Shown piece after piece: positions 52,465-61,325 of a stretch of DNA of 64,000 nt (positions are counted from its first letter, which is position 1; each line of letters opens with the position of its first letter). The stretch spans positions 1-64,000 of the forward strand of contig JAEYHP010000156.1 of NCBI GenBank assembly GCA_023409435.1, read 5' to 3'. The notes beneath the pieces were generated by a model. That model ran no database searches. It was not told where the DNA came from and was given only the letters and a program-made list of their open reading frames with translations. The position numbers and the translations under genes are program-made. Origin of the DNA: Bacillota bacterium (GTDB lineage: Bacteria > Bacillota > Clostridia > Christensenellales > CAG-138).

Positions 52465-53382
52465 TTAATCAATCATCTCGCCCGGAGCTTCGGGAGCTTT
52501 CGTTTTGCGGCCCACGCCGACGAGCACAAGCAGCGTAAGCGCATAAGGCACCATCTGTACAAACTGGTCGGGTATGGGCAGGCTCAGGTTGATGCGAATC
52601 GCCTGGGCAAGCGCAAACAGCAGGCTTGCGAGGAACGAGCCAAGCGGGTTCCATCCCCCGAATATATTGGCCGCAAGCGCCATAAACCCGCGCCCGGCAA
52701 CCATGTTGTTCACGAATACGTTGTTCTGCACAATGGAAAGGTAAGCGCCGGCCATGCCGCAGAGCATCCCGCAAATGACAACGGCAAAATACCGATATTT
52801 CCTGACATTGATGCCCACGGTGGCGGCCGCCTGGGGATGGTCGCCGATTGCCCTGAGCCTGAGCCCCGGCTTGGTTTTATAGAGCACGGACCATGCGGCA
52901 AATACAATGAGCAGCATCAGGAACAAAAACGGAGACTGTTCATGAAACAGCTCGCCCACGACGGGGATTTCCTTCAAAAGCGGAATGCTCATGTTGGGGA
53001 GCTGCTTCACCGTGCCGCTGATGCCGTCCGTCTGCCAAACCACACGGGCAAGCACCACGGTAAGCCCCTGCGCCAGGATATTGATGCCCACGCCGCTGAC
53101 CGTCTGATTGGTTTTGAAACGGATGCTCAATACCGCATGTAAAAGTCCTGTCAGGCCGCCGCAGAATATGGAGAAAAGAACGCCAAACCACGGGCTGCCG
53201 GAAATATGCGTGCCAAACACCGCGCCAAACGCGCCGATCAGCATCATGCCCTCCACGCCCAGGTTGATAATGCCGCTGCGTTCACAAATGGTCGCCCCCA
53301 CAGCCGCAAGCGCAAGGGGGATGGCAAAGCGCAGCGTGGTGAGCACAATGTTGAATGTAAAAAGGTTTCCTAAGTTATCCAT
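52465..53382 (-). CDS. Nucleoside ABC permease (BmpC/NupQ-type)
   Basis: A 305-residue permease with eight or more hydrophobic segments; TLRFAIPLALAAVGATICERSGIINLGVEGMMLIGAFGAV is diagnostic for the second permease of BMP-type nucleoside importers. Also GVGINILAQGLTVVLARVVW and AGAYLSIVQNNVFVNNMVAGRGFMALAANIFGGWNPLG. The ATG at 53382 fits the family; it overlaps the other permease gene by 8 bp. Confidence 0.92.
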   Translation of the reverse strand: MDNLGNLFTFNIVLTTLRFAIPLALAAVGATICERSGIINLGVEGMMLIGAFGAVFGTHISGSPWFGVLFSIFCGGLTGLLHAVLSIRFKTNQTVSGVGINILAQGLTVVLARVVWQTDGISGTVKQLPNMSIPLLKEIPVVGELFHEQSPFLFLMLLIVFAAWSVLYKTKPGLRLRAIGDHPQAAATVGINVRKYRYFAVVICGMLCGMAGAYLSIVQNNVFVNNMVAGRGFMALAANIFGGWNPLGSFLASLLFALAQAIRINLSLPIPDQFVQMVPYALTLLVLVGVGRKTKAPEAPGEMID

Positions 53383-54445
53383 ACGCTTTCTCTCCTTTGC
53401 GGGACACGATCTGTCTGACAATCTCGGGCGTAGCCACAAACAGGATGACAAGCCCCTGTATGACCATGACCATGTTGGTGGAAACGCTCGCCACATAACT
53501 CATCTTCATGGAGCCCGCTTCCAACGCGCCAAACAGGATGGATGTCAGGATAATGCCAAAAGGATTGTTCTGCCCCAACACAGCCACCGCGATCCCGGTA
53601 AACCCGAACCCGGGCGAGAAACCGTCGATAAAGCGGCCATACTTGCCCAATACCTCCGTCACCCCGGCCATACCGGCAAGCGCGCCGCTTGCCGCCATGA
53701 CGCCGATGGTCGTAAGCGGAATATTGATGCCCGAAGGCCTCGCGGCATGCGGATTTTCCCCGATTGCGCGGATATTGAACCCGACACGGGTGGAATGGAA
53801 CAGGAAGTAAAGAAGCACCGCCGCCCCCAAGCCCAAATAAAGAGCCGTCGTCAGTTGGGACCTGGGAATGATTTTTGAAAACAGGTAGACGTCGGCAATC
53901 GCCTCCGTCTGCGCCGTCATGCTCCCTTCCGCCTTCATGGGGTTGTTTACAACATAGGAAGTAAACAGCGAGACGATGTAGTTGAGCATGATGGCAACGA
54001 TAACTTCGTTGATCTTAAGCTTGGCCTTGATAAACCCGATGACGGAGCCGACAAGCCCGCCCGCCACCATGCCGGCAAGGATGGCGGCACAGAGCACAAG
54101 GATGCGGGGAAGGCCATTTAGCGCGAGCGCCACGGCTGCACTGGCCAGCGCGCCAAGATATAGCTGCCCTTCCCCGCCTATGTTGAAGATTCCCGCCTTG
54201 TTCGCAACCGCAAAGGCAAAGCCTGTAAACATCAGCGGGATACTTTTACTCAGTGTGTTCGCAATGGCGTTTGCCGAGCCAAACGCGCCGTTGAGCATGG
54301 CTGAAAACGCCTTAACGGGGTCATACCCCGCAGCAAGCATGACCACGGTAGCCACGACAAGAGAAAGCAGGATTGCCGCAACCGAATAGATCAACTGGAT
54401 CACAACTGGGTGCAGACGGCCTTTATTCCTTTCAGGCATGGGCAT
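53375..54445 (-). CDS. Nucleoside ABC permease (BmpB/NupP-type)
   Basis: A 356-residue permease: GYDPVKAFSAMLNGAFGSANAIANTLSKSIPLMFTGFAFAVANKAGIFNIGGEGQLYLGALASA is typical of the first permease of this importer class, as is GENPHAARPSGINIPLTTIGVMAASGALAGMAG. Two starts are possible; the ATG at 54439 has better spacing to GGAGG than the one at 54445. Overlaps the ATPase gene. Confidence 0.92.
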   Translation of the reverse strand: MPMPERNKGRLHPVVIQLIYSVAAILLSLVVATVVMLAAGYDPVKAFSAMLNGAFGSANAIANTLSKSIPLMFTGFAFAVANKAGIFNIGGEGQLYLGALASAAVALALNGLPRILVLCAAILAGMVAGGLVGSVIGFIKAKLKINEVIVAIMLNYIVSLFTSYVVNNPMKAEGSMTAQTEAIADVYLFSKIIPRSQLTTALYLGLGAAVLLYFLFHSTRVGFNIRAIGENPHAARPSGINIPLTTIGVMAASGALAGMAGVTEVLGKYGRFIDGFSPGFGFTGIAVAVLGQNNPFGIILTSILFGALEAGSMKMSYVASVSTNMVMVIQGLVILFVATPEIVRQIVSRKGEKAYG

Positions 54446-55937
54446 TCCCCTCCTTCCTTCCGGCCATCAGCAGGCTGATGGTTTGTGTATCGTATTCCTC
54501 CGCTTTCCTTACATCCATCAGTTCGCCCTTGTAGAGCACGCCGATGGTATCGCTCAGCTGGAAAATATCCGAAAGCTCCGCGGAAATCAGGAGTATGGCG
54601 GCGCCTTCGCTGCGAAGGCGCAGGAGCACGCTGTGAATATACTTAATCGCGCCGATGTCGAGCCCGCGCACCGGCTGACAGGCAAGGACAAACGGAGGCG
54701 CTTTTCCCACCTCGCGCGCAAGCACAAACTTCTGCTGGTTGCCGCCCGAAAGCGAGCCGGCGCTTTGCTGCGCATCCACCGCGCGCACGTCAAATTCCTT
54801 CATCATGCGTTCCGTGCACGCTTTGAGATGCTGTTTCCGGATGAGCCCCCGCCGTATATACTGATCCCCGTATTGGTTGCCAAGCAGGTAGTTTTCCTGC
54901 AGAGAGAATCCTGACAAAATCGCCTGCTTCAACCGGTCGGAAGGAATATAGCCAAAATTCAGATCCCGCCGCGCCTTAGGCGGCTTGTTCATCAGATCCA
55001 TTTCCTGGTACAAAAGCTTTCCCGTCTTGCTGCGGCAAAGCCCCATGACGATCTCCTCCAGCTGCTGCTGGCCGTTGCCCTCCACACCTGCTATTCCGAA
55101 TATTTCCCCCGCCTTTACCTCAAAGGAAACGGTGGACTGAGCATTGGGCAGTAACCTTACATCCTGCACGCGCAGTACGGTATCACCCGCCTGAACCGCA
55201 GGTTTTTCCACCTCAAACGTCACGTCATAGCCCACCATCTGCCTGGCAAGCTCATTCGGGCAGGTTTGTGCCGTATCGAGCAGCGCAACGGATTTTCCCG
55301 CGCGCAGTATGGTGATGCGGTCCGCCACTTCCATGGTTTCCTTGAGCTTGTGGGTAATGAATATAATTGTCTTGCCCTGTATCCGCATGTCCTTCAGGAT
55401 AGAAAGGAGCTGCTCCGCCTCGATGGGGGTGAGCACCGCGGTCGGTTCATCCAGTATGATGATCTCGGCGCCCCGGTAGAGAGTCTTTAATATTTCCACG
55501 CGCTGCTTCATGCCGACGGAAAGGCCGCATAAGAGCGCGTCCAGGTCTACGTCAAAATGGTACTGGTCCGAAAGTTTTTGAACCGTCTGCCGCGCCGCTT
55601 TTTTGTCTATCACGATCCGGCCCGGCTCGCTGCCCAATATGATATTCTCCAGGCAGCTTAAATTGTTGATGAGCATAAAGTGCTGATGTACCATGCCGAT
55701 GCCAAGCTGAAAAGCCATACGCGGATTCATTTGGCATATAGGCTTGCCGTTAATCTCCACCGAACCCTCCTCGGGCCGGTATAAGCCGAAGAGGACCTTC
55801 ATCAAGGTGGACTTTCCCGCCCCGTTTTCGCCCAGCAAGCAATGGATTTCGCCTTTTTTGACTTCAAAATCGATATGATCGTTCGCGGTCATATTGCCAA
55901 AGCGTTTGGTAATGCCGCGCATGTTTACTGCCAGCAA
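54432..55937 (-). CDS. Double-domain nucleoside ABC ATPase (BmpA-system, NupO-type)
   Basis: About 501 residues with two ATPase domains. First: Walker A GENGAGKST, signature LSVGMKQRVEILK, Walker B IIILDEPTAVLTP. Second: degenerate loop GVEGNGQQQL in place of Walker A, signature LSGGNQQKFVLARE and CQPVRGLDIGA in place of Walker B. Such asymmetry is normal for this importer class. TTG at 55937 follows GAGGTGGG and is the preferred start; GTG at 55946 and ATG at 55922 are alternatives. Confidence 0.92.
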   Translation of the reverse strand: MLAVNMRGITKRFGNMTANDHIDFEVKKGEIHCLLGENGAGKSTLMKVLFGLYRPEEGSVEINGKPICQMNPRMAFQLGIGMVHQHFMLINNLSCLENIILGSEPGRIVIDKKAARQTVQKLSDQYHFDVDLDALLCGLSVGMKQRVEILKTLYRGAEIIILDEPTAVLTPIEAEQLLSILKDMRIQGKTIIFITHKLKETMEVADRITILRAGKSVALLDTAQTCPNELARQMVGYDVTFEVEKPAVQAGDTVLRVQDVRLLPNAQSTVSFEVKAGEIFGIAGVEGNGQQQLEEIVMGLCRSKTGKLLYQEMDLMNKPPKARRDLNFGYIPSDRLKQAILSGFSLQENYLLGNQYGDQYIRRGLIRKQHLKACTERMMKEFDVRAVDAQQSAGSLSGGNQQKFVLAREVGKAPPFVLACQPVRGLDIGAIKYIHSVLLRLRSEGAAILLISAELSDIFQLSDTIGVLYKGELMDVRKAEEYDTQTISLLMAGRKEGNAHA

Positions 55938-56031
55938 AAGGCCCACCTCGTTTCATTTGGTAAGGAATGAACGCGTGTTGTAAAAGAGCCCGTACCCGTG
56001 GGAGATGCAGGGCAACAAAAAACAAGTAAGG

Positions 56032-56061
56032 GCCGGTCGGCGCTATGCAGCGCCGACCGGC
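56032..56061 (-). other. Hairpin between bmpA and the ATPase gene
   Basis: Perfect 13-bp arms GCCGGTCGGCGCT and AGCGCCGACCGGC around four bases, just after the binding-protein gene. A T-rich TTGTTTTTTG follows 10 bases later on the minus strand, so it may end a share of transcripts and stabilise the bmpA message. Confidence 0.8.
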
Positions 56062-56072
56062 AGGGATTATAT

Positions 56073-57206
56073 TTAGCCGATCGGGTTTGCTAAGACAAAC
56101 GCGTCTACTTCTTCAAGCGTGGTGGGAATGATGAGGCTGCCATCCTTCACCTTTTCCTTTAAGGATTCGATGATTGCCACATCTTCGTCGCTGACCTTGA
56201 TGTTGCTGCCTTCGAGCGTATAGCCTACGCCGTCATCCTTCAGGCCAAGTATGGTGGTCGTGCCCACAGCGAGATTGCCGTCTACACACGCCGCCTTTAC
56301 AATTTCAAACGCCGCGGTATCCACGCGCTTCAACATGCTGGCTACGATATGGTCCGGATCCAATACGTTCTGGTTGGAGTTGACGCCGATGGCCATAAAG
56401 TTCTTTTCCTTTGCCGCCTGGAACACGCCAAGGCCGGAACCGCCCGCAGCATGGTAGATGACGTCTGCGCCCTTATCGAACTGGCTGAGCGCAATTTCTT
56501 TAGCGGTTGTGATGTCGCTGAACGGGTTGTTGCCGCTTACATAGTCGGTAAATACGCTGATCTGAGGATTCACCAGCTTTGCGCCAGCCTGATAGCCTGC
56601 GTTGAACTTGACAAGAAGGGGAATTTCCATTGCGGCAATAAAGCCAAGCTGATTGTTGTCCGCAACGCCGTAAGCCGCGGCATTCTTCTTCATCAGGCCC
56701 GCAAGAGCGCCCACAAGAAAAGAGCCTTCTTCTTCTTTACAGGTGTAGTTCGCAATGTTGTCACCCGTTACTTCGCCATCAATCAGGGCAAACTGCTGGT
56801 CAGGGAATTCGGGGGCGACTTTGGTGAGGGGATCTACCTGGTCAAAACCGACGCAGACGATTACGCCATATTCGCCGGAGCTGGCCATGTCGCGCATGAT
56901 GAGCTCAAACTCGGAAATCTGCTTGGGTTCTGCATAGTCAAAGGCAACGCCGAGGTCACTTTCGGCCTTCTTCATGCCGGCATATACCAGATCGTTGTAG
57001 GATTGGTCGCCCAGACCGCCGACGCCAAGGATGACTGCCGCCTTCGTTGCGCTTGTCTGCTCAGGCTGCACCGCTTGCTCGGTCTGCTCAGGGGCAGGAG
57101 CGGATCCCGCAGGGGTTTCCGATGGGGCGGCGCCGGGGGCAGCGCAGGAGACCGCCATACCGCATACAAGCAGCACAGCAAGCACCATAACCGTAAGCTT
57201 TTTCAT
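56073..57206 (-). CDS. BMP family nucleoside-binding lipoprotein
   Basis: A 377-residue binding protein: lipobox VSCAA (Cys near residue 20), a Pro/Glu/Ala linker, then the BMP family core AAVILGVGGLGDQSYNDLVYAGMKKAESDLGV, GFDQVDPLTKVAPEFPDQQFALIDGEV, EGSFLVGALAGLM and a VIYHAAGGSGLGVFQAAKEKN block. The ATG at 57206 follows ACGGAGGAAAG. Homologues bind purine and pyrimidine nucleosides. First gene of the operon that ends with gntR. Confidence 0.93.
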   Translation of the reverse strand: MKKLTVMVLAVLLVCGMAVSCAAPGAAPSETPAGSAPAPEQTEQAVQPEQTSATKAAVILGVGGLGDQSYNDLVYAGMKKAESDLGVAFDYAEPKQISEFELIMRDMASSGEYGVIVCVGFDQVDPLTKVAPEFPDQQFALIDGEVTGDNIANYTCKEEEGSFLVGALAGLMKKNAAAYGVADNNQLGFIAAMEIPLLVKFNAGYQAGAKLVNPQISVFTDYVSGNNPFSDITTAKEIALSQFDKGADVIYHAAGGSGLGVFQAAKEKNFMAIGVNSNQNVLDPDHIVASMLKRVDTAAFEIVKAACVDGNLAVGTTTILGLKDDGVGYTLEGSNIKVSDEDVAIIESLKEKVKDGSLIIPTTLEEVDAFVLANPIG

Positions 57207-57303
57207 GTTCTTTCCTCCGTTCAACCTTTCAAATGTAATCCTGCCGCCAAAGCGCGACAAAAGCAGCTTGGCCAATTCATTTTCGTACCACGCTGTACAT
57301 TGT

Positions 57304-57313
57304 TTATACAAGT
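57304..57313 (-). promoter_or_regulatory. ACTTGTATAA box in the bmpA leader
   Basis: The 10-mer ACTTGTATAA lies about 20 to 30 bases after the predicted transcription start of bmpA. The same 10-mer is found at 57462 and at 61063, always near nucleoside operon promoters. CTTGTAT half-sites are common for HutC-type GntR regulators. Confidence 0.6.
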
Positions 57314-57340
57314 TACGCTTTGGAAGCAAGATTTGTCTAA

Positions 57341-57369
57341 ATCATAGCACGCAAAAAACAGACAGTCAA
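57341..57369 (-). promoter_or_regulatory. Promoter of the nucleoside importer operon
   Basis: On the minus strand: TTGACT (57369-57364), 17-base spacer, TATGAT (57346-57341). Close to consensus. Confidence 0.8.
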
Positions 57370-57461
57370 TAGGGTTAATTTGAAATTATGTTCGCTCTAG
57401 GCCGAATATTAGCAGGCCTCCGTTTGCTTTTTCATTGATTGCTCTTATAGCCAACCGAGAC

Positions 57462-57471
57462 ACTTGTATAA
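57462..57471 (+). promoter_or_regulatory. Second ACTTGTATAA box
   Basis: Same 10-mer, about 95 bases upstream of the bmpA promoter. A close variant, ACTTGTACAA, lies at 57593-57602. Between 57370 and 57616 no gene was recognised; the stretch seems to be a regulatory spacer. Confidence 0.5.
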
Positions 57472-57616
57472 CCACCGGAACTTGTACCGGCCAAAACAGG
57501 CCGACTTTGCATGAATCGAGGCCCGGATGCTTGATCGGAGTGCCGTAGCAACTGATGGAAATATTCACAGGACTTATAAAGAAACAATAGCCACTTGTAC
57601 AAAACAGCCTGTACAA

Positions 57617-57660
57617 CAAAAGAACCCCACCGAATCCCGCTGACGGGCGTTCGCTGGGGC
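57617..57660 (-). terminator. Terminator of the yjjI-yjjW-nucleoside hydrolase operon
   Basis: On the minus strand CCCCA and TGGGG close a hairpin with inner CGAA/TTCG and CCCG/CGGG pairs, followed by TTCTTTTG. It is 27 bases after the nucleoside hydrolase stop. Confidence 0.75.
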
Positions 57661-57686
57661 ATTTCCCATTCATACTCTTTAATGCG

Positions 57687-58658
57687 CTATGCCAGCGTTC
57701 CGCCCAATGCGCCAAACAGCTCATCAAGCACGCCCTTTTCATCCACGTCCACGCAGGCTTGAACCATAGGCCCCGCGAAAGGACGGCAGCGTTCGTCTAC
57801 CACAACTTTGCCGCGGCAGTATGCTCCGCCGCACTCCACATGCGCGCGGAAAGAACGTATGGTAAACAGTTCAGGGCGCAGCGCGCAAATCACGGCGGAA
57901 GGATCGTGCAGCGGGGAACTGCCGTCGCAGCCCTCCACCCTTCGGTAGAAGTCCATATAGTGCCGGGTGGCGGCCTCAATATATTCCCAAGACGAGCGCG
58001 CATCCGGTGCGGCGGCTGCAAGGGAAGCCTGTATTTGGCGTACCGTCAGGCGCGTCTTGGTTGTTACGTCAAGCCCAACGAATGTAAAGGGGATGCCGGA
58101 GCATATCGCGTATTCTGCCGCTTCCGGGTCGCCGAATATGTTGGCTTCCGCACAGCAGGTGATGTTGCCGGGCGTATAGATCGTGCCGCCCATCGATACA
58201 ACGCGCGCAAGCTCCTCTTTCAGGGAGGGGTATTGCTCCAGTGCGCGCGCAAGCGTTGTGAGCCTGCCCAGGGTTACAAGCACGAGCTTTCCGCCCAGTT
58301 CCCGTGCGGTGTTCGAAAGAAAGCGTTCTGCGAATTCCGCAAGGGGCCGCTGCGCGGAAGCGGGCAGCGTTACCCCGCCGATGCCGTTCTCTCCATGCAC
58401 GCTGACGGTGGGACCTTCCATCCATTCGCCGCCAAGCGGCTTGTCCGCACCCAAGACCACGGGCACCTCATACCCGGGAGCAGCAAGCCGGATGATGCGC
58501 AGCGTATTTTCCGCAGCCTGCTCCGCCGTTGTGTTGCCAAAGCTGGCAATCACGCCATGCACGCGGATCGCGGGATTTTTAAGCGCGTATAAAAGCGCAA
58601 TGGAATCGTCAATGCCCGTATCGGCATCGATAACGATATGCAGAGGTTCCTTTGTCAT
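57687..58658 (-). CDS. Nucleoside hydrolase (IunH/RihA-type)
   Basis: A 323-residue enzyme that splits ribonucleosides into base and ribose with water. The calcium-binding N-terminal motif is DADTGIDDSIALLYAL (residues 9-24), followed by VIASFGNTTAEQAAENTLRI, LVTLGRLTTLARAL, MGGTIYTPGNITCCAEANIFGDPEAA and a C-terminal HDPSAVICAL with the last metal ligand. The ATG at 58658 is only two bases after the yjjW stop, so the genes are coupled. Base preference cannot be read from the sequence. Confidence 0.93.
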   Translation of the reverse strand: MTKEPLHIVIDADTGIDDSIALLYALKNPAIRVHGVIASFGNTTAEQAAENTLRIIRLAAPGYEVPVVLGADKPLGGEWMEGPTVSVHGENGIGGVTLPASAQRPLAEFAERFLSNTARELGGKLVLVTLGRLTTLARALEQYPSLKEELARVVSMGGTIYTPGNITCCAEANIFGDPEAAEYAICSGIPFTFVGLDVTTKTRLTVRQIQASLAAAAPDARSSWEYIEAATRHYMDFYRRVEGCDGSSPLHDPSAVICALRPELFTIRSFRAHVECGGAYCRGKVVVDERCRPFAGPMVQACVDVDEKGVLDELFGALGGTLA

Positions 58659-58659
58659 T

Positions 58660-59505
58660 TTATACAACCAATATCCTTTCACAGCCTGCCTGCCGTACGA
58701 TGCTTGCAAGCGCTTCCATTTCGGCGTCGTCGGGCACGGCGTGCGCCCGGTATGTATCCCGTACGCCTAAGGGGCGGAAGCGTATCAGCTTGTACCGGAC
58801 GGGACTGCCGGTTTTCCAATAAGGAGCGAGGATGCTGCATACCTGTTCCACGGTATCCGCGTTGGGCAAGGCGTTTGACACCACAACGGTCCGCACCTCT
58901 TCCAATTTCCCCGCTCCAGCAAGAAAATCAAGGTTTTTTAACGCCATGTCGTTCGTTTGCCCCGTAAGCTGCAGGTGCTGGGCCGTGTCTGCGCATTTTA
59001 TATCCAGCATCACGCCGTCGCAGACGGACAGAAGCGCAGGATCGGCTGCAAAATCATAGCTGCCGTTGGAATCAAACAGCACCGTGAGCCCAAGCGCCTT
59101 TGCGCCCCTGGAGACCTCATAGAGAAAATCCCGCCAAAGCGTACACTCCCCGCCGGAAAACGTAATGCCGCGGATAAACGGAATGTTGCGCTTGATGCGG
59201 TCAAGCGCCTGCTCCGGCGTCATCCAATTGATTTTCGGAGAAGCATTGTGCATACATGCTTTCAGGCACGCGTCGCAGGCGCAGCAAACGGAAGCGTCCC
59301 AGCGGACAGCGCCATCCTTCATACGCAGCGCCCCTGTGGGACAGACGCTTACGCAATCCCCGCAATGGATACAGGCATTGATGGTCTCCGGGTTGTGGCA
59401 GTAGCCGCAGTTGAAATTGCAGCCCTGCAAAAACAGCGCGGTACGGTTTCCCGGACCGTCCACGCTGCTTTGGTCAATGATACGGTTGACAGGCGCCAGC
59501 ATCAT
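58660..59505 (-). CDS. yjjW: Radical-SAM glycyl-radical activase YjjW
   Basis: A 281-residue activating enzyme: radical-SAM cluster motif CNFNCGYC (Cys29, 33, 36) and two ferredoxin-like cluster sites (CIHCGDCVSVCP and CCACDACLKACMH, residues 45-90), then TFSGGECTLWRDFL. It should install the glycyl radical on the YjjI protein encoded just upstream, with a 4-bp overlap. In E. coli the same pair lies beside the deo nucleoside genes. Confidence 0.93.
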   Translation of the reverse strand: MMLAPVNRIIDQSSVDGPGNRTALFLQGCNFNCGYCHNPETINACIHCGDCVSVCPTGALRMKDGAVRWDASVCCACDACLKACMHNASPKINWMTPEQALDRIKRNIPFIRGITFSGGECTLWRDFLYEVSRGAKALGLTVLFDSNGSYDFAADPALLSVCDGVMLDIKCADTAQHLQLTGQTNDMALKNLDFLAGAGKLEEVRTVVVSNALPNADTVEQVCSILAPYWKTGSPVRYKLIRFRPLGVRDTYRAHAVPDDAEMEALASIVRQAGCERILVV

Positions 59506-61016
59506 AGCTGGCGGACTTTCCGTTCCAGAATTTTCGCGTTTCGCACCTCACCAAGACCCCAAAGGGCGTTGTGCTGCTGCACGGCCTCGCCGCGCGCAAG
59601 CTTTTCCATATCCGAGCGCTTGACAAGATACCCGGTAATACGCACCACGTCCGCGTCGCTGGCATAGGTGGAGAAATAGCGCATGCCTACCGAGAACGAG
59701 CCTCGAATAAGATCCAGCAGGCTTTCGGGGTTGTTTTTGAGCGTGACCTCAAACGGGAAGATATCTCCCGTTCCGGAATGGAAGAAGGGGTGAAACTTTC
59801 CCGCGTGGCGCAGGTGCTCATAAAGCGGGATTTCCTCGCCGATGGGGATGCGCGCGCCGGGGCTGGTACCGATATCGCTGTCGATGCCGACCTGCGCGTG
59901 CAGGGAATAGTGGTCGGCGCTGATCTCGCAATACGCGCAGCGGTGCGCCTCCACAAGCGCGGTGAGCCGTTCCATAACGGTAAGCCCCAGCGCGTCCGCC
60001 TCCTTGCTGTGGCCAAAGCGGAAGGAATTGCCCGCCTTTTCACACAGCGTGTTGACGCATTCTGCCAAGCCTACCATACCGAACATGCCGGTGAACAGCT
60101 CGCGCTTCAAGAAGCCTTCCTGCACCAGAAAGTTGGAGCGGAAGAACAGGCTTTCCTCCACCAAAAACTTGATTTTCTCGTCCATGAAGGCATTGATTGT
60201 AAATACCGCTTGCGGCAGCACGCGGGCAAAGAAATCTTCCTGGTCCGCCGCCTGTTTTGCCGCCTGGTGAAGGTTCAGGCGGCACAGCGTATACGCCCCG
60301 CCGCCCACGGGCAGCGCGTTGTAACAGCTTGCGATGCCGTATTCCACCGGATACTCGTTCCGATACGTCTTATGGTCGGCAAAGCTGGGGCTTGCGTAGG
60401 CAAGGGCGTTGCGGATGCACTTGTTCGCAAACGCGTCGGGCGTAATATCGGGGTCATACAGCATGGTCATGCCGGGGACGGCGTTCTGCAGTTCATATCC
60501 GCAATCCAATATGATATTGCCCGCCAAAGTTTCCTCCGGCCCGATATTGGCGTGCGCGTAGGAATCTGAAATCGTTCTATCGATGAATATCAGGAAATTC
60601 TTGATCAGGTAATGTGCTTCTTCCTCATCCTTTATAAACGGATTGAGCAATTGATCAATCCTGCCGAGGTAAACCGGGAAATTGGTTACAGAAGGGACGT
60701 GGCGGTAAAACATAAGAAGCGCCTGGGTGGCCTCAAACAGGTTCGTTGGCGGATCGATACGCAAAAACTTGCAGCCGTCCTTCATCAGCTTGGCGTAATC
60801 CGGCAGCAGGTAACGCGGGCAGTAGGGCGCATATCCTTCCCCAAGGTCGGAGATTACGCCTAAGTCCGAGAGCTGCTCGTACCCTTCGGGTATTGGGAAA
60901 GCGAAAAACGCCTGTGCGGGCAGGCGGGAAAGGTTCATCATCGCCTGTTCGTGCGTAAATGAAGTATCCTTGATAATACGCAGCGCACTTTCAGGCAGAG
61001 GGGAAAGTAGACTCAT
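59502..61016 (-). CDS. yjjI: YjjI-type glycyl radical enzyme
   Basis: A 504-residue member of the YjjI branch of glycyl radical enzymes, shorter than pyruvate formate-lyase. Gly462 in VVRITGYLVKRSD fits the radical-site pattern RV.GY; a cysteine in IASCYNALPVGGGAYTLC is a likely thiyl site. The reaction is not known. The ATG at 61016 has AAGGA at the right distance; an ATG at 61025 and a TTG at 61070 are also in frame. The gene leads an operon with its activase and a nucleoside hydrolase, so the substrate may derive from nucleosides, for example ribose or deoxyribose. Confidence 0.85.
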   Translation of the reverse strand: MSLLSPLPESALRIIKDTSFTHEQAMMNLSRLPAQAFFAFPIPEGYEQLSDLGVISDLGEGYAPYCPRYLLPDYAKLMKDGCKFLRIDPPTNLFEATQALLMFYRHVPSVTNFPVYLGRIDQLLNPFIKDEEEAHYLIKNFLIFIDRTISDSYAHANIGPEETLAGNIILDCGYELQNAVPGMTMLYDPDITPDAFANKCIRNALAYASPSFADHKTYRNEYPVEYGIASCYNALPVGGGAYTLCRLNLHQAAKQAADQEDFFARVLPQAVFTINAFMDEKIKFLVEESLFFRSNFLVQEGFLKRELFTGMFGMVGLAECVNTLCEKAGNSFRFGHSKEADALGLTVMERLTALVEAHRCAYCEISADHYSLHAQVGIDSDIGTSPGARIPIGEEIPLYEHLRHAGKFHPFFHSGTGDIFPFEVTLKNNPESLLDLIRGSFSVGMRYFSTYASDADVVRITGYLVKRSDMEKLARGEAVQQHNALWGLGEVRNAKILERKVRQL

Positions 61017-61061
61017 AAGGCTCATCCTTTCAACTTCAGATATGCCGATCTCTTTAATTTC

Positions 61062-61089
61062 ATTATACAAGTTGATAAAAAAGATGCAA
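61062..61089 (-). promoter_or_regulatory. Promoter of the yjjI operon with overlapping ACTTGTATAA box
   Basis: On the minus strand: TTGCAT (61089-61084), 16-base spacer, TATAAT (61067-61062). The box ACTTGTATAA (61072-61063) overlaps the -10 element, a good position for a repressor. The 240 bases from here to the next gene hold AT-rich DNA without a recognised gene. Confidence 0.7.
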
Positions 61090-61325
61090 CGCTTTTAGGA
61101 AGAAAAAATCCGCATCATATAAAATTCCAGATATATTCTGGGATTCTCGCATAAGAAAAGTTAAATAGACGTGGAATTAATTTTAGACAAGTTTAAAACA
61201 GATTTAGCGGCCGGAGTTCGCTTTAAACCGCACATCAAAGCATTTTGACATTTAGAAAAAAATATGGGAATATATGATAAAGGTCATCAGACATAACGAA
61301 CAGATCATAAAAGGAGAGTAAAATC

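Noticed and set aside
57386..57742. 118-residue minus-strand frame between nucleoside hydrolase and bmpA
   Set aside because: It covers a terminator hairpin and operator-like repeats, starts inside the nucleoside hydrolase gene and has no family features.
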